From positions 1,157,888 to 1,171,949 of the forward strand of contig MU646332.1 of the NCBI GenBank assembly GCA_026770585.1: a stretch of DNA of 14,062 nt, read 5' to 3'. Positions within the stretch are counted from its first letter, which is position 1. The number at the start of each line of letters is the position of its first letter. The position numbers and the translations under genes are program-made. Under the pieces are notes generated by a model. It did no database searches. It was given only the letters and a program-made list of their open reading frames with translations, and was not told the origin of the DNA. Of this stretch, positions 13,739 through 14,062 are shown piece after piece. This DNA is from Baffinella frigidus (taxonomy: Eukaryota > Cryptophyceae > Cryptomonadales > Baffinellaceae).

Positions 13739-13840
13739 CGTCCCAACCATGCCCAGAGTGCTACACAACCCGGTGTCAAGAGTTTGGGTGGAGCGATTTT
13801 GGGGGGGACACTTCTTCTTCTTCTTCTTCTTCTTTATTGA
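13739..13840 (+). other. possible terminal exon of the EF-hand gene (weak)
   Basis: After CCTGTGCAG the frame that continues exon 10 reads RPNHAQSATQPGVKSLGGAI, then Leu-rich residues from the CTT repeat, and TGA. A poly-Leu tail from a microsatellite is doubtful biologically. Confidence 0.2.
13810..13835. repeat. (CTT)8 microsatellite
   Basis: Run of CTT units. Confidence 0.95.
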
Positions 13841-13960
13841 CCTCAAACCTTCTGAAAAGTGATCAGCTTACTAACTTTGTTGGAACAGGTCTCTGGCCAC
13901 GCAGACACACGAACCGGCGTTGCGATTTGAGTGGAGCAATGTGTTCCAACAGGGTTCCGG

Positions 13961-14062
<102 letters not shown>

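Overview
This window is nuclear DNA of a eukaryote. Three intron-containing protein genes can be reconstructed from splice sites, phase-compatible exon junctions and family motifs. All three sit among unusually dense simple repeats and short inverted-repeat elements. GC-rich exons, mostly GT-AG introns, telomere-like CCCTAAA/CCCTGAA arrays inside introns, a selenoprotein, and introner- or MITE-like intron elements suggest a protist alga (for example a dinoflagellate, haptophyte or pelagophyte). That placement is inference. No rRNA, tRNA, CRISPR array or bacterial-style operon was seen.

Layout. 1-345 is a tetranucleotide microsatellite and 425-640 a degenerate TAGGG/TTTAGGG array. At 720-1400 a unit of about 121 bp occurs five times; its last copy merges into the first visible exon of a DHHC palmitoyltransferase gene (+ strand; exons 1349-1597, 2609-2764, 4235-4384). 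4385-6490 is non-coding and packed with three terminal-inverted-repeat families (called B, C and D here), a hairpin family (E), a 43-bp tandem repeat and a misplaced copy of a splice-acceptor/exon edge. 7623-6665 (- strand) is a selenoprotein T gene with an in-frame TGA (selenocysteine), three exons and a SECIS candidate just past the stop. About 265 bp separates it from a divergent EF-hand gene (+ strand, from 7889) with at least nine exons to 13159, probably continuing out of the window. The right end is a (CA)n tract.

The strongest unexplained signal is that nearly every intron holds partial copies of the adjacent exon, with the splice site attached. Copies occur at the 5' edge of DHHC exons 1 and 2, at EF-hand exons 4, 6, 8 and 9, and, displaced by 3 kb, at EF-hand exon 2. 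The first intron of the selenoprotein T gene is 118 bp long, and 97 bp of it is an inverted copy of exon 2. Two EF-hand introns end in telomere-like arrays that supply the acceptor. Introns here seem to grow, and perhaps arise, by duplicating exon edges, by telomere-like repeat expansion and by insertion of short inverted-repeat elements. The three genes show no obvious shared pathway: an S-acyltransferase, an ER redox selenoprotein and a putative calcium sensor.
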